DNA from: a methane-oxidizing endosymbiont of Gigantopelta aegis
GTDB lineage: Bacteria; Pseudomonadota; Gammaproteobacteria; Methylococcales; Methylomonadaceae
NCBI RefSeq assembly: GCF_016097405.1
Contig: NZ_JAEHGD010000001.1
Location: forward strand, 1,729,133 to 1,793,132
DNA length: 64,000 nucleotides
Direction of reading: 5' to 3'
The position numbers were made by a program, and so were the translations under genes. A model generated the notes under the pieces. That model worked only from the letters and a program-made list of their open reading frames with translations. It was not told the origin of the DNA and searched no databases. Positions 49,381 to 57,411 of the stretch are shown one piece after another; position 1 is the stretch's first letter, and the number at the start of each line of letters is the position of its first letter.

Positions 49381-50391
49381 GTGAAAATCTTAATCGTTGA
49401 GTTTATTACCGGTGGCGGCTTAGCGGCTGAAAAGGTGCCTGAATCGCTTGCCCGGGAAGGTGATATGATGCTACAGGCTTTATTGGCGGAACTCAATGTG
49501 CTAAAGGGCCTAGAGTGTGCTGTCATGCTCGATTGGCGTTATCAAAACAATGTCTCGGGACAGACCTTAACAAAAATTATCGTGCAGGAGAGCGAAAATT
49601 TCTATCGGGTTCTGGCACGTACCTTGCCGGATTACGACGTGTTTTGGCCTATCGCACCGGAAACCGACCATGCCCTAGCTGAGATGGTTAGATTGAGTGC
49701 TGAAATCGGTGTAAAATACGCAGCCTCTTGTCTATCGGCAATTGATTTATGTAGCGATAAATTGGCCACGATGAACGTGTTGAAATCAGTTCTACCTGTA
49801 CCTGAAACCCACAGCTTGACCGTTTTTACGCCAGAATTTCCACCCGCATGGGTGGTAAAACCGATCGATGGAGCAGGTTGTGAACAGACGATATTGGTTT
49901 CTGACCATCAAAGTTATCGGCAATGCCTGGCCGAAATAGACCAGCCTGAAGCCTTCATCGCACAACGCTATGTTGCAGGCAAAGCCATTAGTCTTTCCGT
50001 ATTGTTTAAAGCAGGGCAGGGTTGGTTATTGTGCTGTAATGAGCAACAGATAAAAATTGACGATAATCATTTTGTTTTAATGGGCTGTCGAGTGAATAGT
50101 GCGATTGACCATTTAGCTTCTTATCACGACGTGATTGACGCTATTGCACGCCGCATTCCTGGGTTATGGGGGTATGTCGGCATTGATTTGATTGAAACGC
50201 CGGACAATATGCATGTTGGAAAACATCAACTCCGGGTACTGGAAATCAACCCGCGCCTGACTACTTCCTATGCTGGAATTCAGGCTGCAACCGGTATCAA
50301 TGTAGCCGAACAGGTCTTGCAATTGTTTGATGGTGAGCCGGATATGACACGATTACGCAACGAAATGGTTACCTTAAAACTTCGAAAATGA
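49381..50391 (+). CDS. ATP-grasp ligase, MfnD-like
   Basis: 336 residues from GTG 49381 (a TTG at 49378 is in frame). N-terminal V-E-F-I-T-G-G-G, P-A-W-V-V-K-P-I-D-G-A-G-C-E, and L-E-I-N-P-R-L-T-T-S-Y-A-G-I identify the COG1821-type ATP-grasp family that includes archaeal tyramine-glutamate ligase MfnD (methanofuran synthesis). Bacterial methylofuran carries a tyramine-like core and polyglutamate, so a ligase role in methylofuran synthesis fits. Overlaps the mfnF-like gene by 4 bp. Confidence 0.82.
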   Translation: MKILIVEFITGGGLAAEKVPESLAREGDMMLQALLAELNVLKGLECAVMLDWRYQNNVSGQTLTKIIVQESENFYRVLARTLPDYDVFWPIAPETDHALAEMVRLSAEIGVKYAASCLSAIDLCSDKLATMNVLKSVLPVPETHSLTVFTPEFPPAWVVKPIDGAGCEQTILVSDHQSYRQCLAEIDQPEAFIAQRYVAGKAISLSVLFKAGQGWLLCCNEQQIKIDDNHFVLMGCRVNSAIDHLASYHDVIDAIARRIPGLWGYVGIDLIETPDNMHVGKHQLRVLEINPRLTTSYAGIQAATGINVAEQVLQLFDGEPDMTRLRNEMVTLKLRK

Positions 50392-51437
50392 CTCAATTCA
50401 TCATTGGCTGGGATATTGGCGGTGCGCATGTCAAAGCGGCGTTGTTAACTAAAGATGGCACGCTAAGAAATTTGGCATTACAGCCCTGTCCGTTATGGAA
50501 AGGACTTGATTATCTCAAACGAGCCGTTTTGGCGATTGAGCGACAATTTATCACGCAACCCTGTCAGCATGCCATTACCATGACGGGTGAGCTGGTTGAT
50601 TTGTTCGACAATCGGGTACAAGGTGTTGAAGCGATTATTCACTCAATGCAAGCGTTTTTTCCAAACCAGTCTGTGCAGATTTATGCCGGTAATCACGGTT
50701 TTTTAACGCCCTCAATGATTGACCCGGCGCAGTGTCTGAGGGTTGCATCGGCAAATTGGCTGGCCAGTGTGCATTTTGTAGCGGCTCAGGTTGCGAATGC
50801 TGTCTTTGTCGATATTGGCAGTACCACGACAGATATATTGTTGATCGAAAACCATGCCCCCAATGCATTGGGTTATACCGATTATCAGCGTCTCGTGTCC
50901 GATGAGCTGGTTTATACCGGCATTGTTAGAACCGCCGTCATGGCAGTGACGCAACAGGCTGTATTTAAACAGCAAGAAATGTCGCTGATGGCAGAATTTT
51001 TTGCCAGTATGGCTGATGTTTATCGACTGAGCGGTGACTTAAACGAAGCGCATGATTTGAGCGATACGGCCGATGGCGGGGCAAAAACACAGGTTGCGAG
51101 TGCGCGCCGATTATCCAGGATGACGGGCTATGATTTTGACGAAAAAGATATGTCGTTGTGGCATGATTTTGCCGAGGACATTAAAATTCGGCAAAAAACA
51201 AGAATTATGCAAGCGATAACACGACAGATTGAGCGTGGCAGACAGCAGGATATAACCTTGGTGGGGGCAGGTATTGGGCGTTTTTTGGTCAAGGAAATTG
51301 CACAGGATATGGGACACAGCTATATCGACTTTGATAACCTGGTCGAAACAAAAATGCAGGCCAATACATTGCACAGTTCAGATTGTGCACCGGCCGTTGC
51401 CGTCGCTAAGTTGGCGTTACAATCAAGCCTGGTATAA
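50388..51437 (+). CDS. Hydantoinase-like H4MPT-linked C1 pathway protein (MfnF-like)
   Basis: 349 residues with an actin/hydantoinase ATPase-like fold: G-W-D-I-G-G-A-H-V-K-A-A at the start, V-F-V-D-I-G-S-T-T-T-D-I in the middle, V-G-A-G-I-G-R-F. This family is annotated as an H4MPT-linked C1 transfer pathway protein and its archaeal member MfnF joins the furan and tyramine parts of methanofuran. ATGA overlap with the preceding ligase; pabB follows after 9 bp. Confidence 0.85.
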   Translation: MTQFIIGWDIGGAHVKAALLTKDGTLRNLALQPCPLWKGLDYLKRAVLAIERQFITQPCQHAITMTGELVDLFDNRVQGVEAIIHSMQAFFPNQSVQIYAGNHGFLTPSMIDPAQCLRVASANWLASVHFVAAQVANAVFVDIGSTTTDILLIENHAPNALGYTDYQRLVSDELVYTGIVRTAVMAVTQQAVFKQQEMSLMAEFFASMADVYRLSGDLNEAHDLSDTADGGAKTQVASARRLSRMTGYDFDEKDMSLWHDFAEDIKIRQKTRIMQAITRQIERGRQQDITLVGAGIGRFLVKEIAQDMGHSYIDFDNLVETKMQANTLHSSDCAPAVAVAKLALQSSLV

Positions 51438-51446
51438 AATCCCGAA

Positions 51447-52823
51447 ATGACAGCTGCAAAACTCCAAATTCATCCCTTACCGTATTTTCCTGATTCTGCG
51501 GACTTGTTTTCCGCCATTGCCAACAAACCTTGGGCGATTTTTTTGGATAGTGGTTATCCGATAACGCATCAGGGGCGATTCGATATTATAGCGTGCGACC
51601 CGGTTGTGACGCTTGAAACCCGAGGCCAGAAAACAACCATTAAACAACAAGGCGAAGTATTGGTATCAGAAGCAGATCCTTTTGCATTGGTTAAACAGTT
51701 TTTAGATGTTTCGCTGTCCAGTGAAGAGGATCTACCCTTCAATGGGGGGGCAATCGGCTATTTTTCCTATGATTTGGCAAGGCGACTGGAAAAACTACCC
51801 GAAATCGCCGAAGACGCCGAGCAGATTCCAGAAATGGCCGTTGGCATTTACCATTGGGCGGTGATTGTCGATCATCATAAACAGCAGACACATCTGATTG
51901 GCCATCATTTAAGTGAAGATGTTTGGGAAACATTGATCGATCAGTTCAGTCTGTTACCGGCTGTGCCGCAGGATGACAGTTTTAGTGTGTTGGAAACGCC
52001 TGTTTCCAATATGGATCGGGACTATTACGCTAAAGCCTTTGACAAGATACAACATTATTTAAAAGAGGGGGATTGCTATCAAGTTAATCTGGCGCAGCGT
52101 TTCAGCGCTCCCTGTCAGGGCAATCTGTGGCTGGCTTATCGCTATTTGCGTCAAATCAATGCTGCGCCTTTCAGCAGTTATATCAATCTGCCGGATGTAC
52201 AGGTGTTGAGTTCTTCGCCCGAGCGTTTTTTAAGTGTTAATGATGGCGAAGTAGAAACCAAGCCGATTAAAGGGACGCGATCGCGTAAATTCTCCGAACA
52301 ACTGGATGTGCTGCAAATCGGGGCGTTGATAGAAAGTCGTAAGGATCGCGCCGAAAATGTGATGATTGTCGATTTATTGCGTAATGATATCAGCAAATGC
52401 TGCAAACCCGGATCGGTCAAAGTGCCCCGCTTGTTCGATATCGAAAGCTACGCCACCGTGCATCATTTGGTGAGCACCGTCAAAGGCGAGTTAAAACACG
52501 ATCAACATGCGCTTGATTTGTTGCGCAGCTGCTTTCCGGGAGGCTCGATTACCGGAGCACCAAAAATCAGAGCGATGGAAATTATTGAAGAATTGGAACC
52601 ACACCGACGCGGTGTTTATTGTGGTTCGATCGGTTATATCGGCTTTAATGGTAATATGGATACCAATATTGCGATTCGCACGCTGGTACATTCAGATGGC
52701 TGTATTCGGTTATGGGCGGGGGGCGGCATTGTCAATGACTCCAGCATGGAAGAAGAATATCAGGAAAGTTTTGATAAGGCCGCTGCCTTGTTGAACGTGC
52801 TGGCACATTTTAAAGCGTCATGA
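51447..52823 (+). CDS. pabB: Aminodeoxychorismate synthase component I
   Basis: Makes aminodeoxychorismate for p-aminobenzoate, a precursor of both folate and H4MPT. 458 residues of the chorismate-binding family: E-G-D-C-Y-Q-V-N-L-A-Q-R, the K-P-I-K-G-T signature with the catalytic Lys, and F-P-G-G-S-I-T-G-A-P-K. No glutaminase (PabA) domain is fused. Its place between mfnF- and mfnE-like genes suggests dedication to H4MPT. Overlaps the next gene by 4 bp. Confidence 0.94.
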   Translation: MTAAKLQIHPLPYFPDSADLFSAIANKPWAIFLDSGYPITHQGRFDIIACDPVVTLETRGQKTTIKQQGEVLVSEADPFALVKQFLDVSLSSEEDLPFNGGAIGYFSYDLARRLEKLPEIAEDAEQIPEMAVGIYHWAVIVDHHKQQTHLIGHHLSEDVWETLIDQFSLLPAVPQDDSFSVLETPVSNMDRDYYAKAFDKIQHYLKEGDCYQVNLAQRFSAPCQGNLWLAYRYLRQINAAPFSSYINLPDVQVLSSSPERFLSVNDGEVETKPIKGTRSRKFSEQLDVLQIGALIESRKDRAENVMIVDLLRNDISKCCKPGSVKVPRLFDIESYATVHHLVSTVKGELKHDQHALDLLRSCFPGGSITGAPKIRAMEIIEELEPHRRGVYCGSIGYIGFNGNMDTNIAIRTLVHSDGCIRLWAGGGIVNDSSMEEEYQESFDKAAALLNVLAHFKAS

Positions 52824-53365
52824 CAACCGTCATAAAAGTGGGCGGCAGCTTGGCTAAAAATGGCCGATTAAGCGACTGTCTGAGCCGAATCGACCAATAT
52901 TATCAACAAAACACAGTCCTTGTGCCAGGCGGAGGTTGTTTTGCCGATCAGGTACGTGCTGCACAGCAACACTGGCAATTTGATCAGCAAACCGCGCACC
53001 ACATGGCGCTATTGGCGATGCAACAAATGGCGCTGCTGTTTAAAGCGTTACAACCGGGGTGGCATCTTGTATCGAAGACGAAAGAAATCAGCTGCTACCC
53101 TAATGATATCCTGATCTGGCAACCCGATATTGCAGAGCTGGATGCGGCCGGTGTCGAAGCGAGCTGGGAGGTTACCTCAGACAGTTTGTCCGCCTGGCTT
53201 GCCGAGACGATTAACGCCGATAGACTCATTATATTAAAATCGACACTGATGGCGGTCAGTGCCAATATTGACGCATTACAACAAGCAGACATTGTGGACC
53301 CAGCATTCCATCGTTTTATGCATGCAAGTATACCGTTTGACGTGCGTAATTATGAGCAGCTGTAA
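52820..53365 (+). CDS. Amino-acid-kinase-fold protein, MfnE-like
   Basis: 181 residues: V-I-K-V-G-G-S-L at the start, V-P-G-G-G-x-F-A-D, and W-E-V-T-S-D-S-L-S-A-W-L-A. The short length and these motifs match the kinase group that includes archaeal MfnE, which activates aminomethylfuran phosphate to the diphosphate. Starts in the pabB stop (ATGA). The mfnB (furan synthase) and mfnA equivalents are not in the window. Confidence 0.82.
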   Translation: MTTVIKVGGSLAKNGRLSDCLSRIDQYYQQNTVLVPGGGCFADQVRAAQQHWQFDQQTAHHMALLAMQQMALLFKALQPGWHLVSKTKEISCYPNDILIWQPDIAELDAAGVEASWEVTSDSLSAWLAETINADRLIILKSTLMAVSANIDALQQADIVDPAFHRFMHASIPFDVRNYEQL

Positions 53366-53409
53366 CGTGTTATTTTCTTTTGTCGATGATGAACAGACAT
53401 GATGGAACT

Positions 53410-54066
53410 ATGTATTCAAAACTAAGACAATTCGTCCGGAAATTTATTAATCAGGCCTATTATAAAAGCCGGGAATCCCTGCTTGGGCATCATAAACGCG
53501 ATATTGTCGTGGTTCATGTCGATGCTGCCTGTGATAGCTTAGAAGACAGCCGGGAACAATTTGAAGATACATTGGAAAAATTTAAAACTCTGTTGACACT
53601 GCCTGATCTGTCGCTGGAATACCGTTATCAGCAACTTAAAAAGCAATATGACTTTTGCCGCATTAAAACTGATGAAGTAAGTCACAGAATTCGGGCCATT
53701 GAGGAAGTTTCCGAAGCCTTGTTCGAGGAATGGGAGCAGGAGCTGGATTTATACAGTAACCGCACGTTAAGAATGCGCAGTAAGCAGCAGCTGGAAAAAT
53801 CACGTCGACAATATAAAAAACTGATTAAAGCAATGAAAAAAGCCGAGGCGCGTATTTATCCGGTATTGAATGCCTTTCAAGATCAGGTTTTATTTTTAAA
53901 ACATAACCTCAATGCGCAAGCGATTGCTGCATTACAGCAGGAATTTGCGGTGATCAGTTTGGATATTTCTAAACTCATTGCCATTATGGAAAAAACTATT
54001 GCTGAGGCTAGCCAGTTTGTGTCGGTATTAACCGAACAAAAACAATTACCAGGTTCGACAACATAA
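53410..54066 (+). CDS. DUF2959 family coiled-coil protein
   Basis: 218 residues from ATG 53410 (M-Y-S-K-L-R-Q); TTG 53380 and ATGs 53386/53389 are in frame. Almost wholly helical and charged. H-K-R-D-I-V-V-V-H-V, A-L-F-E-E-W-E-Q-E-L-D-L-Y, and Q-V-L-F-L-K-H-N-L-N-A-Q-A-I-A-A-L match the DUF2959 family. Function unknown. No clear link to the cofactor genes upstream. Confidence 0.8.
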   Translation: MYSKLRQFVRKFINQAYYKSRESLLGHHKRDIVVVHVDAACDSLEDSREQFEDTLEKFKTLLTLPDLSLEYRYQQLKKQYDFCRIKTDEVSHRIRAIEEVSEALFEEWEQELDLYSNRTLRMRSKQQLEKSRRQYKKLIKAMKKAEARIYPVLNAFQDQVLFLKHNLNAQAIAALQQEFAVISLDISKLIAIMEKTIAEASQFVSVLTEQKQLPGSTT

Positions 54067-54072
54067 ATCGAC

Positions 54073-54101
54073 GGCGGGAGCGGCCAGAGCTGGCCGATCC
54101 C
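54073..54101. repeat. Single REP-like palindrome
   Basis: Begins GGCGGGAGCGGCC and contains the perfect hairpin CGGCCAG-AG-CTGGCCG (54081-54096). Shares its head with the REP pair at 34254. Lies between the convergent DUF2959 and lipoprotein genes and could terminate both. Confidence 0.6.
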
Positions 54102-54111
54102 TAACACATGA

Positions 54112-54540
54112 TTACATATTGCCTAGGTTATACAAGACATTGTTTTGTCGATCACGTGGATCTGGACGTTTACGGCGATTTTGTTCCATTCGTTGCTTGG
54201 TATAATCGGCAATCATTTGCTCCCAGCTATCGAATTTGTCATAGCCTTTAAAACCCGCGTTTTTCCGTTCCTGGAATAGTTTTTTACCTTCTTCAATCAA
54301 TTCTTCCGGCGTTTTGCCGTCAACAGTATCTAGGAATTCCTTTTTATCCCGAATCGCATCCCTGAGTGACCAAAAAGAAACTTCAAACTCGATCCGTTTT
54401 TCTACCGGCAAACGGTCTTTAATATAACTGACAGAACGGTTTGCAGTGCGTAGACTACGACCATTGATTTGATTGCCTTTGCTGCACGCCGTCAAAAACA
54501 AGCATAAAATCAGGGTAAGAATTGTGGGTAAAGCTTTCAT
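54112..54540 (-). CDS. Small lipoprotein of unknown function
   Basis: 142 residues from ATG 54540 with GAGG 6 bp upstream. Lipobox L-T-A-C at about 16-19 follows a hydrophobic stretch, so an N-terminal lipid-modified Cys is likely. Mature part is charged and helical: S-L-R-T-A-N-R-S, L-P-V-E-K-R-I-E-F-E, T-V-D-G-K-T-P-E-E-L-I-E-E-G. This recalls DUF6694-type lipoproteins but the match is from memory and weak. Confidence 0.6.
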   Translation of the reverse strand: MKALPTILTLILCLFLTACSKGNQINGRSLRTANRSVSYIKDRLPVEKRIEFEVSFWSLRDAIRDKKEFLDTVDGKTPEELIEEGKKLFQERKNAGFKGYDKFDSWEQMIADYTKQRMEQNRRKRPDPRDRQNNVLYNLGNM

Positions 54541-54831
54541 AATTAACCTCAAAAAGATTGGCATTGTATAGTTTATTTTAATTTTGAATTCAAATGCTTA
54601 GGGTTATAACAAGGAGATAGTCAAGTTAAATTGTACCGCATCAGTCAGAGAATTTCCTGTTTTTAAAAGACACTGCGTCAAAATCAGGTTTGTAGATAGG
54701 GGAGGTGTTAGAGCGGTATGGTCTGAAGCTATTTTTGTTGTATATAGAGACTTTTGCGGAATAGTAAGAGCACATTGAAAACCAAATAAACAGCACCAGG
54801 AAGCGATCGGGTATAGAGGTTATCAATAAAT
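54541..54831. other. Intergenic stretch without a recognisable gene
   Basis: 291 bp. A 61-codon minus-strand frame (54641-54826) has no ribosome-binding site and no family features. Nothing else seen. Confidence 0.4.
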
Positions 54832-54877
54832 GGTTTAGATGGTGATTACACGCTAGGCGCGAATCACTATCTAAACC
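54832..54877 (-). terminator. Stem-loop after cytochrome b561 pseudogene
   Basis: 16-bp arms 54832-54847 and 54862-54877 (15 of 16 paired), 14-nt loop, directly past the b561 stop on the minus strand; the following T-tract is interrupted. Probable terminator of the original b561 gene. Confidence 0.6.
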
Positions 54878-54979
54878 TGTTGATTTAAGCTTTTTTCTTG
54901 CCTGTTATCATGGCTTTTATTAAATTTTCATGGTGTAGACGACTCGCCACAATAACACCTGAGATATGCAGGAAAATTA

Positions 54980-55797
54980 GGGGCTGTTGCCGTTTTGAAA
55001 ATCCCCCTTGAAATTCAATAACTCCGCCACATAGATTGTTTATTTTGACTCAAAAACAAGCAAACTATGCCCCGACAAATGCTTACGGATGAACTTTGGG
55101 AGAAACTGAAGATAATTATGTTGAAAATGGGAATTTATGACAAACCTTGTCTTCGAAAAACAGTCGAAGGTATTTTTTATCGCTTGCGAGTAGGTTGTCC
55201 CTGGAGAGATTTACCCACGGCTTTTGGTAATTGGAATGCGGTATATAAACGATTCAATGACTGGTCTCGTAAAGAAAAACTGATGGATCCAGACCTGGAA
55301 TGGGAATTTATTGATGGGAGTATTGTGAAAGCACATCAGCATAGTAGTGGTGCGGCCTGTGAACAAGAAACAGCGATAGGGAAATCTGTCGCCGGGAACA
55401 CCAGTAAAATTCATATGGCCGTTGATGCCTGTGGTCTTCCTATTCATTTCTCAGTGACAGGCGGCGAAGTTCATGACTGTAAAGAAGCACCGAAATTAGT
55501 TGCAGAGCTCCCAAAAGGTGACTATATAGTTGCTGACAGAGGCTATGACAGTGAAGCATTACGTCTTCAAATTAAAGACAAAGGGCTGTTCCTGTTATCC
55601 CAAGAAAAAAGAATTCAACTCGGGGAAATGATGAAATGGATTGGTGTCTCTACAAATATCGCCATCTCGTTGAAAATGTGTTTGCAAGACTTAAGCATTT
55701 CAGAGCGATCGCCACGCGATATGACAAACTCAAACGAAATTTTGAAGGCTCTATCGCTCTGGCTTGCGCCTTTTTATGGTTACCTATCAACAGCCCC
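54980..55797 (+). mobile_element. IS5-family (IS427/IS1031-like) element
   Basis: 818 bp with perfect inverted ends GGGGCTGTTG / CAACAGCCCC and a TA duplication (54978-54979, 55798-55799). Size and transposase fit the small IS5-family subgroup. Confidence 0.9.
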
Positions 55798-55800
55798 TAA
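55067..55800 (+). CDS. IS5-family transposase in two frames
   Basis: Frame 1 from ATG 55067 holds F-I-D-G-S-I-V-K-A-H and V-A-D-R-G-Y-D-S; the third catalytic residue lies in the -1 frame, which reads V-P-V-I-P-R-K-K-N-S-T-R-G-N, D-W-C-L-Y-K-Y-R-H-L-V-E-N-V-F-A-R-L-K-H-F and ends at TAA 55798-55800. The switch falls at about 55583-55586 (A-A-A-G-G-G). Either programmed -1 frameshifting, known in this group, or a one-base deletion. Without a shift the frame runs on to 55831 with a foreign tail. Confidence 0.85.
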
Positions 55801-56282
55801 AAACAAAGTGAAATTTGTGGATGCCTCGTGAATTTCTTCCCAAAATTCCTCTTCTTGCTCATTTTCCTTTTCATACTCATCATCGCGCTCATCTTCATCC
55901 GCATATACGTTATCGATTATGCTGAATTCACTCGTTATCTCTGCGAATGGACCAAGGCCTTCTTCAATGGCATAGAGTTTTAGGCCACTTAGGGTCACTA
56001 CAAACAAACTTAACAATAAAGCAAAAATCATATAAGCGCCTGCGGGATTATGCCCAACATAATGGGTTGGTTTTTTTTTCATGAGCTCTTTCAGATATTG
56101 AATAACTTCAGTGGGTGAATATAGAAAACTACTGAAGCGTGCATACTTACTGCCAATGAATCCCCAAATCACTCTGAATATAATCAGGCCGAGTACGGTA
56201 TAGCCAGAATAAATATGCCAAAGGTTCTCTTCCTCTGCGGTGAAATATGCAATGAAAAAAGAGGTGACCAGCGACCAATGAA

Positions 56283-57106
56283 TGCGCATTGACCCTGAGA
56301 GAACTCTTTAAGCTGCCGTTGAGAGCGACACAGGGATGTTTGTTGTCGTTAGTCCAGTTATTAAAGCTGTCTATCCAGATTCCTCATTACAGTACATTAA
56401 GTCGCCGCCAGCAAACTCTGGAGGTTCGGCTGCCTCGTTCAAGCAGTCGAACGCCAAGACACTTAGTCGTCGATTCGACCGGCTTAAAGTCTACGGTGAA
56501 GGCGAGTGGAAAGTTCGCAAACATGGTGCCAGCAAGCGCAGAACCTGGCGTAAACTCCATATCATGGTTGATGCACAAACGCAGGAAGTCGTGGCAGTTG
56601 AGATGACGGCTAATTTTGTTGGTGATTCCGAAGTCTTGCCGGATTTATTAGAGCAGCTGGATGAACACGACCAAGTTGCCAGTGTGGCGGCGGATGGCGC
56701 TTATGATACGATCCAGTGTCATCAGGCGATTCGTAACAAAGGCGCCGATGCATTGATACCGCCGCGGGAAGGGGCGGTGGAATGGCCGAGTGATGAAGAT
56801 GGGAGAACTCATCCAAGAACAGCGATTGTTCAACGTTGCGCTGAAATCGGGAGAAAGGCATGGAAACAAGAAAGTGGTTATCATCAACGCAGCCTGGCTG
56901 AAACGGCTATGTTTCGCATCAAAACGCTCTTTAGTGGCCAATTAAAAAACCGGACCTTTGCGGCTCAGATGGTTGAGGCGTATCTCCGCGTCGGCGCAAT
57001 GAATAAAATGACAGGCCTGGGTATGCCTGAAAGTTATTCTGTTTCATGAATAAAGACTGGAATTTAAGAAAAGAGTACGCTGTGGATTATTTATGCAACA
57101 AAGCCC
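56283..57106 (+). mobile_element. 5'-truncated IS5-family (IS903-like) element
   Basis: The right end carries the terminal sequence whose complement is GGCTTTGTTGCATAAAT (up to about 57105), shared with the remnant at 19583. The left terminal repeat and the first part of the transposase are missing; homology begins with A-L-T-L-R-E-L-F at about 56286, against the broken b561 gene. Confidence 0.85.
56286..57049 (+). pseudogene. IS903-like transposase, truncated and frameshifted
   Basis: Frame A (L-F-K-L-P-L-R-A-T-Q-G through H-L-V-V-D-S-T-G-L-K, with the first Asp) passes to frame B (V-Y-G-E-G-E-W-K-V-R-K-H-G onward, with A-A-D-G-A-Y-D-T and S-L-A-E-T-A-M-F-R) by loss of one base at about 56486-56492, where TTAAAGTC replaces an expected TTAAAAGTC. 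The N-terminal third is absent. Not functional as it stands. Confidence 0.88.
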
Positions 57107-57411
57107 TTTTATAGTATTGTCATTATTCATTTCGAGTCCTCATCGAGTGTGTTTTTGAGTATGTGGATTTATAGGGAGTCATACTGTCAGGAATATTAGG
57201 GTGGTTAATGCAATTTGTCTATAGCAGGAAGTCGAATTATAAAATACTTTTCACGTATGGGACTACGGCCATATCAGTGGTTCTTTTTTGATGAATTTAT
57301 GGCATACAGCGCATGTTTTTTCTGAATAACACAAAAACACGAAGGCTTTTTGCAGGTTATAATAGAAAGTCAGCTTTTTGTCAGGTGATTGGACCTTAAA
57401 AAAACCCCTCT
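57107..57411 (+). promoter_or_regulatory. Region upstream of the GTPase pair
   Basis: 305 bp without a gene. A TATAAT is visible at 57358-57363, 49 bp before the GTPase start, with no clear -35. Otherwise nothing recognised. Confidence 0.45.

Larger units (their letters stand above)
54885..56289 (-). pseudogene. Cytochrome b561 gene broken by two IS elements
   Basis: Remaining coding parts are about 56282-55798 and 54977-54885. The N-terminal part has H-W-S-L-V-T-S-F-F, W-H-I-Y-S-G-Y-T-V-L-G and G-H-N-P-A-G-A-Y-M-I-F-A; joined across the IS at the TA duplication it continues in frame as [19 protein letters not shown] and K-K-K-A stop. This is a bacterial dihaem cytochrome b561 (membrane electron carrier), with an acidic insert (D-E-D-E-R-D-D-E-Y-E). 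Its true N-terminus is lost where the second IS5 element begins. Confidence 0.9.

Noticed and set aside
54641..54826. 61-codon minus-strand frame
   Set aside because: No start signals or recognisable motifs; composition looks non-coding.
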